Shown here: piece after piece, positions 1 through 5,122 of the stretch
Layout of the letters: each line of letters begins with the position of its first letter
Numbering within the stretch: the first letter of the stretch is position 1
NCBI GenBank assembly: GCA_023262645.1
Contig: JALRAA010000117.1
Span: forward strand, 1-5,668
From: Burkholderiaceae bacterium
Lineage (GTDB): Bacteria; Pseudomonadota; Gammaproteobacteria; Burkholderiales; Burkholderiaceae_C
Length of the DNA: 5,668 nt
Direction: 5' to 3'
Made by a program: the position numbers and the translations under genes
Notes under the pieces: model-generated
The model's input: the letters and a program-made list of their open reading frames with translations, nothing else
The model's database searches: none
What the model was told of the DNA's origin: nothing

Positions 1-19
1 ACGTGTGCTCTTCCGATCT
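1..19. other. Illumina adapter remnant (non-genomic)
   Basis: Bases 1-19 read acgtgtgctcttccgatct, which is the inner end of the Illumina TruSeq read-2 adapter. The reverse complement begins AGATCGGAAGAGC, the standard read-through sequence. The gene on the minus strand matches its family up to the Tyr codon at 20-22. It then becomes Arg-Ser-Glu-Glu in the adapter, where the family normally continues Val-Gly-Glu-Asn. The junction is therefore an untrimmed adapter at a contig end, not biology. Confidence 0.96.
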
Positions 20-277
20 GTAAGACGAAATCATTTTGGAAATTTGGCGTGTTTCCAATAACTTGCCGAGGCCAAAGCCATCGACGCCCGCATTGTTGGA
101 AATCACGGTCAGGTGTTTGACTCCACTGTCGCGCAATGCATCTATCAGCGCTTCTGGAATTCCGCACAAACCAAAACCACCCACCGCCAGCATTTGGTGG
201 TCTTTGACCACATCTTTGAGTGCCGCTGCAGCACTGGGATAAAGCTTGTTCAATCGATTCTCCAGCGATTCATTCAT
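20..277 (-). CDS. scoA: 3-oxoacid CoA-transferase, subunit A (N-terminal part, cut by adapter)
   Basis: This is the first 86 residues of the alpha subunit of a family I CoA-transferase (succinyl-CoA:3-ketoacid type). The family moves CoA from succinyl-CoA to acetoacetate or related 3-oxoacids in the cytosol, as an alpha/beta pair. Visible marks are LYPSAAAAL (residues 12-20), the glycine-rich VGGFGLCGIPE (32-42), which resembles the family signature near the N-terminus, SNNAGVDGFGLGKLLETRQI (60-79) and KMISSY (81-86). The full subunit is usually about 230 residues, so roughly 145 are missing, and the beta subunit would lie beyond the window. The ATG at 277-275 is the only in-frame ATG after the upstream stop, but it has no Shine-Dalgarno sequence. 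An in-frame TTG at 253-251 follows GGAG by 6 bases and would give the usual short N-terminus (M-N-K-x-Y-P-S), so the true start may be there. Subunit and family are clear; the exact substrate is inferred. Confidence 0.9.
260..263 (-). promoter_or_regulatory. Candidate Shine-Dalgarno favouring a TTG start for scoA
   Basis: GGAG on the minus strand lies 6 bases before an in-frame TTG (253-251). Starting there removes eight residues (MNESLENR) and leaves the N-terminus typical of the family. The longer ATG start at 277 has no comparable site. Confidence 0.45.
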
Positions 278-348
278 TTCATTCTAATGGGCGGGTTTGG
301 GAGCTTGGGGCGATGGGCTGGGCATAATCGCTTGCAACAGGAGCCTTT
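278..348. promoter_or_regulatory. Divergent spacer with six G-tracts (potential G-quadruplex)
   Basis: This 71-base spacer lies between two diverging genes and should hold both promoters. On the plus strand it carries G-tracts at 289-291, 293-295, 299-301, 307-310, 315-317 and 320-322, with loops of 1, 3, 5, 4 and 2 bases. This satisfies the usual G3+N1-7 quadruplex pattern with two tracts to spare. A -10-like CATAAT at 323-328 (plus) follows the last tract, but no good -35 is placed for it. If transcribed rightward, the G-rich strand would be in the leader RNA of the peroxidase-related gene. A regulatory role is inference. Confidence 0.5.
339..343 (+). promoter_or_regulatory. Ribosome binding site of the peroxidase-related gene
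   Basis: AGGAG lies 5 bases before the ATG at 349 and fixes that start. Confidence 0.75.
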
Positions 349-924
349 ATGACCCGCTATCCAACGCCCGATATCAAAGACCTTCCCCAAGACATCGTTG
401 AAAAAATACTCGAGGTGCAAGAGAAGGCCGGTTTTGTTCCCAATGTGTTTTTGAGTCTGGCACGTCGCCCTGCCGAATGGCGAGCGTTCTTCGCCTACCA
501 CGATGCCTTGATGCTGAGAGAGGATTCCAACCTGACCAAAGGCGACAGAGAAATGATTGTCACCACCACCAGTGCGGCCAACCACTGCTTGTATTGTGTG
601 ATTGCCCACGGGGCCATCTTGCGTATTTATGAAAAAAAACCACTGGTGGCAGACCAAGTGGCTATCAACTACCGCAAGGCAGATATTTCTCCCAGACAAC
701 GCGCCATGCTCGACTTCGCCATGAAGGTTTGTCAACACAGCCATTTGGTGGATGACAACGACTTTGCCGCGTTGCATGCGCATGGTTTCAATGACGAAGA
801 TATTTGGGACATCGCCAGCATCACCGCATTTTTTGGCATGTCCAACCGAATCGCTAACTTCTCTGGCATGTTGCCCAATGCCGAGTTTTATGCCATGGGT
901 AGAACACCCAAAGACAAAAAATAA
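349..924 (+). CDS. Peroxidase-related enzyme, AhpD/carboxymuconolactone decarboxylase fold
   Basis: The 191-residue protein belongs to the AhpD-like superfamily, in the branch usually named uncharacterized peroxidase-related enzyme. Characterised AhpD members use a CxxC pair to reduce peroxides or to recycle AhpC. Here the active-site block is CLYCVIAHG, giving Cys80, Cys83 and His87, with Glu68 upstream in a GDREMI helix as in the family. The N-terminal part (residues 28-35, GFVPNVFL) and the WDI-ASITAFFGMSNRIA segment (about 149-164) also fit. The length is normal and there is no signal peptide or membrane segment, so it should be cytosolic. An AGGAG site 5 bases upstream supports the ATG at 349. 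It diverges from scoA and ends 3 bases from the end of tetR, with no hairpin between. The reductant and substrate cannot be read from sequence. A role in detoxifying peroxides produced by lipid oxidation is a guess from context. Confidence 0.85.
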   Translation: MTRYPTPDIKDLPQDIVEKILEVQEKAGFVPNVFLSLARRPAEWRAFFAYHDALMLREDSNLTKGDREMIVTTTSAANHCLYCVIAHGAILRIYEKKPLVADQVAINYRKADISPRQRAMLDFAMKVCQHSHLVDDNDFAALHAHGFNDEDIWDIASITAFFGMSNRIANFSGMLPNAEFYAMGRTPKDKK

Positions 925-927
925 ACG

Positions 928-1554
928 CTAACTCACCGTGGCATTGAGTTGCAACTGACCCAAAATCATTTCTACGAAAGCATCTTCAAATTCTTGGGGA
1001 TCTTCAATTTCCACCCGTTCAAGCGCGGTGCTGCGCAAGCAACCCATCAATGAACGGTTCAGCACATAGCAGCGAATAGAAGACATTCTGGACAAATACG
1101 GGTGCTGTATATATTTGAAACAGGCTCGCAATCTGTCCACCATGGCTTTCATGGTTTGGGTGGTTTCTTCGGGGGTTTCCACCAGCCAACATAAACGGTT
1201 CATCGATTGTTTGCGGTCATCTCCAATGGCAAACCCTTTGATACAAATTCTGATGTATTGCCTGAAAAACATTTCGGGATCAATATCAGCCGCGTCAGTT
1301 TTGGTTTCAATTTTGTACAGAAAGCTGCTCAATTCTTTCAATACTGCTTCACGGGAATACTGCACCAAGGCCCTGAAGATTTCGTCTTTGCTGGCAAAGT
1401 ATTGGTACAAAGTGCCCACTGAAAACCCGGCTTTTGCTGCAATTTTGTTGGTCGTCAACCCAGCCATTCCATCGCGCTCAACCAATTGAGCCGTGGCTTG
1501 AAAAATAGCCTCAATGGTGAGCTGAGCTCGCTTTTGTATGGGTTGCTTGCGCAT
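928..1554 (-). CDS. TetR/AcrR-family transcriptional regulator
   Basis: The 208-residue protein has a TetR_N DNA-binding domain at about residues 9-60. The helix-turn-helix is at about 34-53, with TTNKIAAKAG followed by FSVGTLYQYFASKDEIF, the classic recognition helix and helix-4 pattern. Residues 65-205 form a helical ligand-binding and dimerisation region of usual length, divergent as expected, with five Cys residues (104, 126, 145, 162, 172) but no recognisable ligand motif. TetR proteins bind palindromic operators as dimers and usually release DNA on binding a small molecule. Next to a thioesterase, an SDR and a CoA-transferase, an acyl-CoA or related ligand is plausible but inferred. The ATG at 1554 gives the normal short basic N-terminus (MRKQPIQKR), but no clear Shine-Dalgarno precedes it. 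The gene reads in the same direction as the SDR/thioesterase pair but is separated by 138 bases, so it probably has its own promoter. Confidence 0.92.
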   Translation of the reverse strand: MRKQPIQKRAQLTIEAIFQATAQLVERDGMAGLTTNKIAAKAGFSVGTLYQYFASKDEIFRALVQYSREAVLKELSSFLYKIETKTDAADIDPEMFFRQYIRICIKGFAIGDDRKQSMNRLCWLVETPEETTQTMKAMVDRLRACFKYIQHPYLSRMSSIRCYVLNRSLMGCLRSTALERVEIEDPQEFEDAFVEMILGQLQLNATVS

Positions 1555-1692
1555 GTGGATGTCGCTGTTTGTCGTTGCTGAGACCTGCGACCATCTTATA
1601 CGAAAACTAAATATATCGAGCTATTTCCGTGGTTATATTGATACCTTAAAAGCTATTTATCTGCATGCAATTTTGTATGTATCAATGGCTGA
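1555..1692. promoter_or_regulatory. AT-rich spacer upstream of tetR, with repeats and a weak promoter candidate
   Basis: The spacer is clearly more AT-rich than its flanks. It holds a direct repeat AGCTATTT (1619-1626 and 1651-1658) and an inverted pair TTGATAC (1638-1644) / GTATCAA (1679-1685). It also has a perfect 8-base palindrome tgcatgca (1662-1669). On the minus strand, TTGATA (1685-1680) and GATAAA (1661-1656), 18 bases apart, could be a -35/-10 pair giving a leader of about 100 bases for tetR. A second -10-like TATAAG lies at 1600-1595. Such repeats would suit autoregulation by the TetR protein. None of this is proven, and no terminator for the upstream thioesterase gene is visible. 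Confidence 0.35.
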
Positions 1693-2112
1693 TCAGCTGA
1701 TGATGTCTTTGAACCAAGCCGGCAAAGGCACAGATTTCTGCGCGGGAAAATCTACCCATACCGTTGTGGCACCACCAGCCGCATGGATAACACCAGGCAT
1801 ATCGGTGCGCTCCAGCGTGGCCCACGATTCAAAACTGCTGCGTCCCGGGTCGCTGACATACATCTTGATCAAGACATCCCCCGGGTATTCAAACTGCTTA
1901 TAAAAATTGCAAAACGCATTGATGATGACCGGCCCCTCTCCGGTGGGCAAAGGCGTGCAACCGAGTTGTGTCATCCAATCGATACGCGCCGTTTCTAAAA
2001 AACGGAAATAACTCGTGTTGTTGAGGTGCCCCATGGCGTCCATGTCACCCCACCGAATGGCAATGACTTTGTCGAACACCCATTTTTTATGTTCGGGAAT
2101 TTCAATCCTCAT
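1693..2112 (-). CDS. Hotdog-fold acyl-CoA thioesterase (4-hydroxybenzoyl-CoA thioesterase-like)
   Basis: The 139-residue protein is a compact single hotdog domain of the YbgC/4-hydroxybenzoyl-CoA thioesterase type, which hydrolyses acyl-CoA thioesters in the cytosol, usually as a tetramer. The family active-site block is RWGDMDAMGHLNNTSYFRFL (residues 20-39). Asp25 aligns with the catalytic Asp17 of Pseudomonas 4-hydroxybenzoyl-CoA thioesterase, and His29, Asn31 and Tyr35 follow as usual. The strand NAFCNFYKQFEYPGDVLI (65-82) and the VWVDF strand near 118-122 also fit. The start ATG at 2112 overlaps the SDR stop as ATGA, and there is no independent Shine-Dalgarno, so translation is probably coupled. 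The acyl chain it prefers cannot be told from sequence. Pairing with an SDR suggests both act on one CoA intermediate, which is inference. Confidence 0.9.
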   Translation of the reverse strand: MRIEIPEHKKWVFDKVIAIRWGDMDAMGHLNNTSYFRFLETARIDWMTQLGCTPLPTGEGPVIINAFCNFYKQFEYPGDVLIKMYVSDPGRSSFESWATLERTDMPGVIHAAGGATTVWVDFPAQKSVPLPAWFKDIIS

Positions 2113-2891
2113 ACGCCGAACCCGTCGTCGGCTGCAATCACGGCACCGTTGATGAATTCACTTTGCGGACTGGCCAACATCACCAGCAGAGCGTCTAAAT
2201 CTTTGGGCTGACCGACACGTTTGCGAGGCAACATGTTCACCAACTTTTGGCCTTGCTCGGTCTGCCAATGGTGGTGGTTGATTTCGGTGTCGATATAGCC
2301 CGGGCAAATGGCATTCACATTGATGCCATGTTTGCCCCATTCCAAGGCCATGGCTTTGGTCATTTGCACCATGGCGGCTTTGCTCATGCAATAGATGCCA
2401 ATTTGCGGCAGCACGCGAAGCGCGGCCATCGAAGCGATATTGATGATGCGCCCGCCTGCGAACGTACCCGGGGCCAAGCCTTTTGATCTGGCCAACATGC
2501 GGGTGCCCACGGCTTGGGCCACAAAAAAAGCACCTCTCACATTGGTGTTAAAGACAAAGTCGAAATCTTCTTCACGCACATCCACCAACCGCTGGGTGGT
2601 GCTCACGCCAGAGTTGTTGACCAAAATATCGATGGGGCCTACGTCTTTTTCAGCGGTTTCAATCGCGCTGTCAATGCTTTTGCGGCTGGTCACATCCAAA
2701 CTGACCACATGTGCATCACCGCCTTCCGCTTCAATGTCGGCGCGCAAGGTCTTGAGCATTTCAACACGCCGGCTGGCCAATACCACTGCCGCTCCAGCGC
2801 CGGCCAAGGTGCGGGCAAACTGCGCACCCAGCCCGCTCGATGCCCCGGTGATCAAGGCCACGCGTCCCGATAAATCCAAGCTGTAAGACAT
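2109..2891 (-). CDS. Short-chain dehydrogenase/reductase (SDR), classical type
   Basis: The 260-residue protein is a classical SDR, normal in length, acting in the cytosol on a hydroxyl/keto pair with NAD(P). Motifs in order are TGASSGLG at residues 15-22 (cofactor-binding Rossmann loop), Asp66 in SLDVT (adenine contact), NNSG at 92-95, Asn117 in NTNVRG, Ser154, and the catalytic YxxxK at Tyr167/Lys171. A PGYIDTEI segment (about 197-204) follows. All four members of the Asn-Ser-Tyr-Lys tetrad are present. Arg41-Arg42 just after the second strand would suit NADP(H), though this is only a hint. AGGAG ends 6 bases before the ATG at 2891 and confirms the start. It is the first gene of a minus-strand pair with the thioesterase (4-base overlap) and diverges from ETF-QO. 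Context suggests a 3-hydroxyacyl or 3-oxoacyl substrate; FabG-like or PhaB-like chemistry is possible but unproven. Confidence 0.93.
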   Translation of the reverse strand: MSYSLDLSGRVALITGASSGLGAQFARTLAGAGAAVVLASRRVEMLKTLRADIEAEGGDAHVVSLDVTSRKSIDSAIETAEKDVGPIDILVNNSGVSTTQRLVDVREEDFDFVFNTNVRGAFFVAQAVGTRMLARSKGLAPGTFAGGRIINIASMAALRVLPQIGIYCMSKAAMVQMTKAMALEWGKHGINVNAICPGYIDTEINHHHWQTEQGQKLVNMLPRKRVGQPKDLDALLVMLASPQSEFINGAVIAADDGFGV

Positions 2892-3033
2892 GTTGAACTC
2901 CTGTGTAAATTAACAACGCTGACACGCGGTGCTTTGCCAAGCATTTGTCCATGCGGGCCTTGCCATTATCACCAAGGGCTTTGGCATGCAAAGCATAGAA
3001 TCTGTCGCTCTATTGACACCACTGCAAAACGCT
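2892..3033. promoter_or_regulatory. Divergent promoter region between SDR and ETF-QO
   Basis: This 142-base spacer must hold promoters for both flanking genes. It contains two small inverted repeats. TGCTT (2930-2934) / AAGCA (2939-2943) has a 4-base loop. GCTTTG (2978-2983) / CAAAGC (2989-2994) is perfect, with a 5-base loop. A -10-like TAGAAT sits at 2996-3001 on the plus strand but has no good -35 partner. Upstream in-frame start codons for ETF-QO (GTG 2929, ATG 2986) also fall here and are judged less likely than ATG 3034. The repeats may be regulator sites; no consensus was recognised. Confidence 0.4.
2898..2902 (-). promoter_or_regulatory. Ribosome binding site of the SDR gene
   Basis: AGGAG on the minus strand, with 6 bases to the ATG at 2891, fixes the start of the SDR. 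Confidence 0.8.
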
Positions 3034-4719
3034 ATGACGCCCTCATCCTTGCTTGAACAATTCGGCCCTCGCGATGCCATGGAATACGACGTGGTAGTGG
3101 TTGGTGGAGGGCCTGCTGGACTGGCCGCCGCCATTCGCATCAAACAACTGGCCGCACAAGCCGACAAAGAGGTATCGGTGGTGGTGATTGAAAAAGGCTC
3201 GGAGCCGGGCGCGCATATCTTGTCTGGCGCTGTCATGGATCCCCGCGCCATGAATGAATTGTTTCCGGATTGGCAATCCATGGGGGCGCCACTGAGCCAA
3301 GCTGTCACGGGCGACGAATTGCTGGTGTTGTCGGCCACTGGGCATACCGCCACACCGTCTTGGTTGATGCCACGCAACTTTCACAACCATGGCTGTTATG
3401 TGGTGTCGTTAAGCAATGTGGTCAAGTGGATGGCACAACAAGCCGAAAACTTAGGCGTAGAAATATTTCCCGGGTTCACTGCTGCTGAAGTGCTGTACGA
3501 CGAGGCAGGCGCTGTCAAAGGCGTGGCCACGGGCCATGTCGGTTTATCCAAAGATGGCACGCCTTCAGACCATTTCCAACTCGGTATGGAATTGCATGCC
3601 AAATACACTTTGTTTGCCGAAGGCGCACGCGGTCACTTGGGCAAACAATTGATCGAGCGGTTCGGATTGAACAAAGGCAAAGACACACAAACATTTGCCA
3701 TTGGCATCAAAGAATTGTGGGAAATTGACCCAGCACTGGCAAAACCGGGGTTGGTGGTTCACACCTCCGGATGGCCGATCGAAGACAACAGCTTTGGCGG
3801 CGGTTTTCTCTATCACCTTGCCGACAACCAAGTCACGTTGGGGTTTGTGCTGGGCTTGGATTACCGCAATCCCTATATGAGTCCGTTTGAAGAGATGCAG
3901 CGATGGAAAACGCATCCCTCGATCGCAAAGCACCTCAAAGGCGGCAAACGCATAGGTTACGGTGCACGCGCGATCAACAACGGCACGCCACAGGCCTTAC
4001 CCGATTTGGTGTTCAACGGTGGTGCATTGCTGGGATGCGATGCTGGTTTTTTGAATGCCGCCCGTATCAAGGGTAGCCACGCAGCGATCAAATCGGGCAT
4101 GCTGGCCGCGCAAGCTGCATTTGACGCCATTCAGTCAGGCAGATCGCTGGACATGCTGAGTGCATATCCGCAAGCATTTCGCCAAAGTTGGCTCTACACC
4201 GAATTGCACCAAACCCGCAATTTCAAAAACTGGTTCAAGAAAGGCAAATGGCTGGGCACGCTGATGACCGGTATTGAGCAATGGTTTTTGCCAAAGATCG
4301 GCGTCTCCACACCGCCGTGGACGCTGCACAACCACAAAGCAGATCACGAGTCTTTGCAACATGCAGCCAATTCGCATCGCATCTCTTATCCGAAACCCGA
4401 TGGCGTTTTGTCATTCGACAAACTCTCCAGTGTGTTCATCAGCAACACCAACCACGAAGAAAACCAACCCGCGCACCTGACGTTGAAAGACCAAGGCGTG
4501 CCCGTTCAAATCAACCTCGGTTTGTATGACGGCCCCGAAGGACGCTATTGCCCTGCCGGTGTCTATGAATATGTCAAAGCAGACAGCGGAGAAGACCGCT
4601 TGCAAATCAACGCCCAAAATTGCGTGCATTGCAAAACTTGCGACATCAAAGACCCCACGCAAAACATTGTGTGGGTCACGCCTGAAGGCGGCGGTGGCCC
4701 GAATTACGCAGGAATGTGA
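3034..4719 (+). CDS. etfD: Electron-transfer flavoprotein-ubiquinone oxidoreductase (ETF-QO)
   Basis: With the start at 3034 the protein has 561 residues, normal for bacterial ETF-QO. It takes electrons from reduced electron-transfer flavoprotein, which is charged by acyl-CoA dehydrogenases and similar enzymes, and passes them to ubiquinone at the inner membrane, through FAD and a [4Fe-4S] cluster. The FAD Rossmann motif is VVVVGGGPAG (residues 20-29), with Glu53 ending the second strand. A second FAD segment, GGALLGCDAGFLNAARIKGS, runs from about 329 to 348. The cluster ligands are Cys506 (YCPAGVYE) and Cys530, Cys533, Cys536 (CVHCKTC). The C-terminus has the family ending PEGGGGPNY. There is no transmembrane helix, so attachment is monotopic as in the family. 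The ATG at 3034 gives the usual short lead before MEYDVV. It lacks a good Shine-Dalgarno, whereas an in-frame ATG at 2986 has AAGGG 7 bases upstream, so a 16-residue longer form is possible. gcvH follows after 2 bases. Confidence 0.96.
   Translation: MTPSSLLEQFGPRDAMEYDVVVVGGGPAGLAAAIRIKQLAAQADKEVSVVVIEKGSEPGAHILSGAVMDPRAMNELFPDWQSMGAPLSQAVTGDELLVLSATGHTATPSWLMPRNFHNHGCYVVSLSNVVKWMAQQAENLGVEIFPGFTAAEVLYDEAGAVKGVATGHVGLSKDGTPSDHFQLGMELHAKYTLFAEGARGHLGKQLIERFGLNKGKDTQTFAIGIKELWEIDPALAKPGLVVHTSGWPIEDNSFGGGFLYHLADNQVTLGFVLGLDYRNPYMSPFEEMQRWKTHPSIAKHLKGGKRIGYGARAINNGTPQALPDLVFNGGALLGCDAGFLNAARIKGSHAAIKSGMLAAQAAFDAIQSGRSLDMLSAYPQAFRQSWLYTELHQTRNFKNWFKKGKWLGTLMTGIEQWFLPKIGVSTPPWTLHNHKADHESLQHAANSHRISYPKPDGVLSFDKLSSVFISNTNHEENQPAHLTLKDQGVPVQINLGLYDGPEGRYCPAGVYEYVKADSGEDRLQINAQNCVHCKTCDIKDPTQNIVWVTPEGGGGPNYAGM
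4710..4713 (+). promoter_or_regulatory. Ribosome binding site of gcvH
   Basis: AGGA lies inside the last codons of ETF-QO, 8 bases before the ATG at 4722. This favours that ATG over the in-frame GTG at 4716, only 2 bases away from the site. Confidence 0.6.
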
Positions 4720-4721
4720 GC

Positions 4722-5087
4722 ATGACCCAATACCATTCAGAACATACATGGGTGCGCGTTGAAGCAGGCACCGTTTTTGTCGGCATCACAGTGCATGCCC
4801 AAGACACCTTGGGCGATATTGTGTTTGTGGAATTCGCTGAAACAGGCAAAGCATTTGAACAAGGCAGTGTGGCAGGCGTGGTGGAGTCGGTCAAAGCCGC
4901 AGCCGATGTTCACATGCCCGTCAGTGCCACAGTGCTGGAGGTCAACGAAGAACTGCGTGCTGACCCGTCATTGGCCAATTCCGACCCGGAAGGCGCGGGT
5001 TGGTTTTACAAAGTGCAACTCAACCAAGCCACTGAACTCGACCAGTTGATGGATGCCGCTGCCTATCAGGCATTCGCAGGTCAGTGA
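4722..5087 (+). CDS. gcvH: Glycine cleavage system H protein (lipoyl carrier)
   Basis: The 121-residue protein is a near-standard GcvH. In the glycine cleavage complex it carries the aminomethyl group on a lipoyl arm between the P (decarboxylase), T (aminomethyltransferase) and L (dihydrolipoyl dehydrogenase) proteins in the cytosol. The N-terminal HSEHTWVRVE (residues 5-14), the GITVHAQDTLGDIVFVE block (21-37) and the lipoylation site VVESVKAAADV (53-63) are all present, with Lys58 as the modified residue. The NSDPEGAGWFYKV segment (residues 88-100) also fits. The gene starts 2 bases after the ETF-QO stop, its Shine-Dalgarno is inside that gene, and the two are very likely co-transcribed. 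Usually gcvH sits with gcvT and gcvP; neither is in the window, and no glycine riboswitch precedes it. It may serve glycine cleavage in trans or act in lipoate transfer. Identity is firm, the role in this setting is open. Confidence 0.94.
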   Translation: MTQYHSEHTWVRVEAGTVFVGITVHAQDTLGDIVFVEFAETGKAFEQGSVAGVVESVKAAADVHMPVSATVLEVNEELRADPSLANSDPEGAGWFYKVQLNQATELDQLMDAAAYQAFAGQ

Positions 5088-5122
5088 TCATCAGCCTGTC
5101 CTCGCGTCTTTTTATAAAACCA

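Noticed and set aside
274..783. Long open frame on the minus strand opposite the peroxidase-related gene
   Set aside because: It is antisense to a well-supported gene with its own ribosome binding site, runs into the G-tract spacer and resembles no family I know.
1688..1700. Overlapping palindromes gctgatcagc and tcagctga at the thioesterase stop codon
   Set aside because: They are short and overlap coding sequence, with no U-run downstream on the minus strand, so not a convincing terminator or operator.
2395..2886. Open frame of 163 codons on the plus strand opposite the SDR
   Set aside because: It is the antisense shadow of a gene with the full catalytic tetrad; its composition (Ala, Thr, Ser and Pro rich) is typical of such shadows.
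3013..3018. Perfect TTGACA -35 hexamer upstream of ETF-QO
   Set aside because: No -10 lies 16-18 bases downstream, and a start from here would fall inside the ETF-QO coding region.
4411..4749. Open frame of 112 codons on the minus strand opposite the end of ETF-QO
   Set aside because: The plus strand encodes the iron-sulfur cluster ligands and the conserved C-terminus, and no ribosome binding site supports the antisense frame.
5088..5122. Possible bidirectional terminator between gcvH and the aminotransferase (palindrome TTTTATAAAA at 5110-5119)
   Set aside because: The palindrome is all A/T and no GC-rich stem flanks the T-run, so a Rho-independent terminator is not supported.
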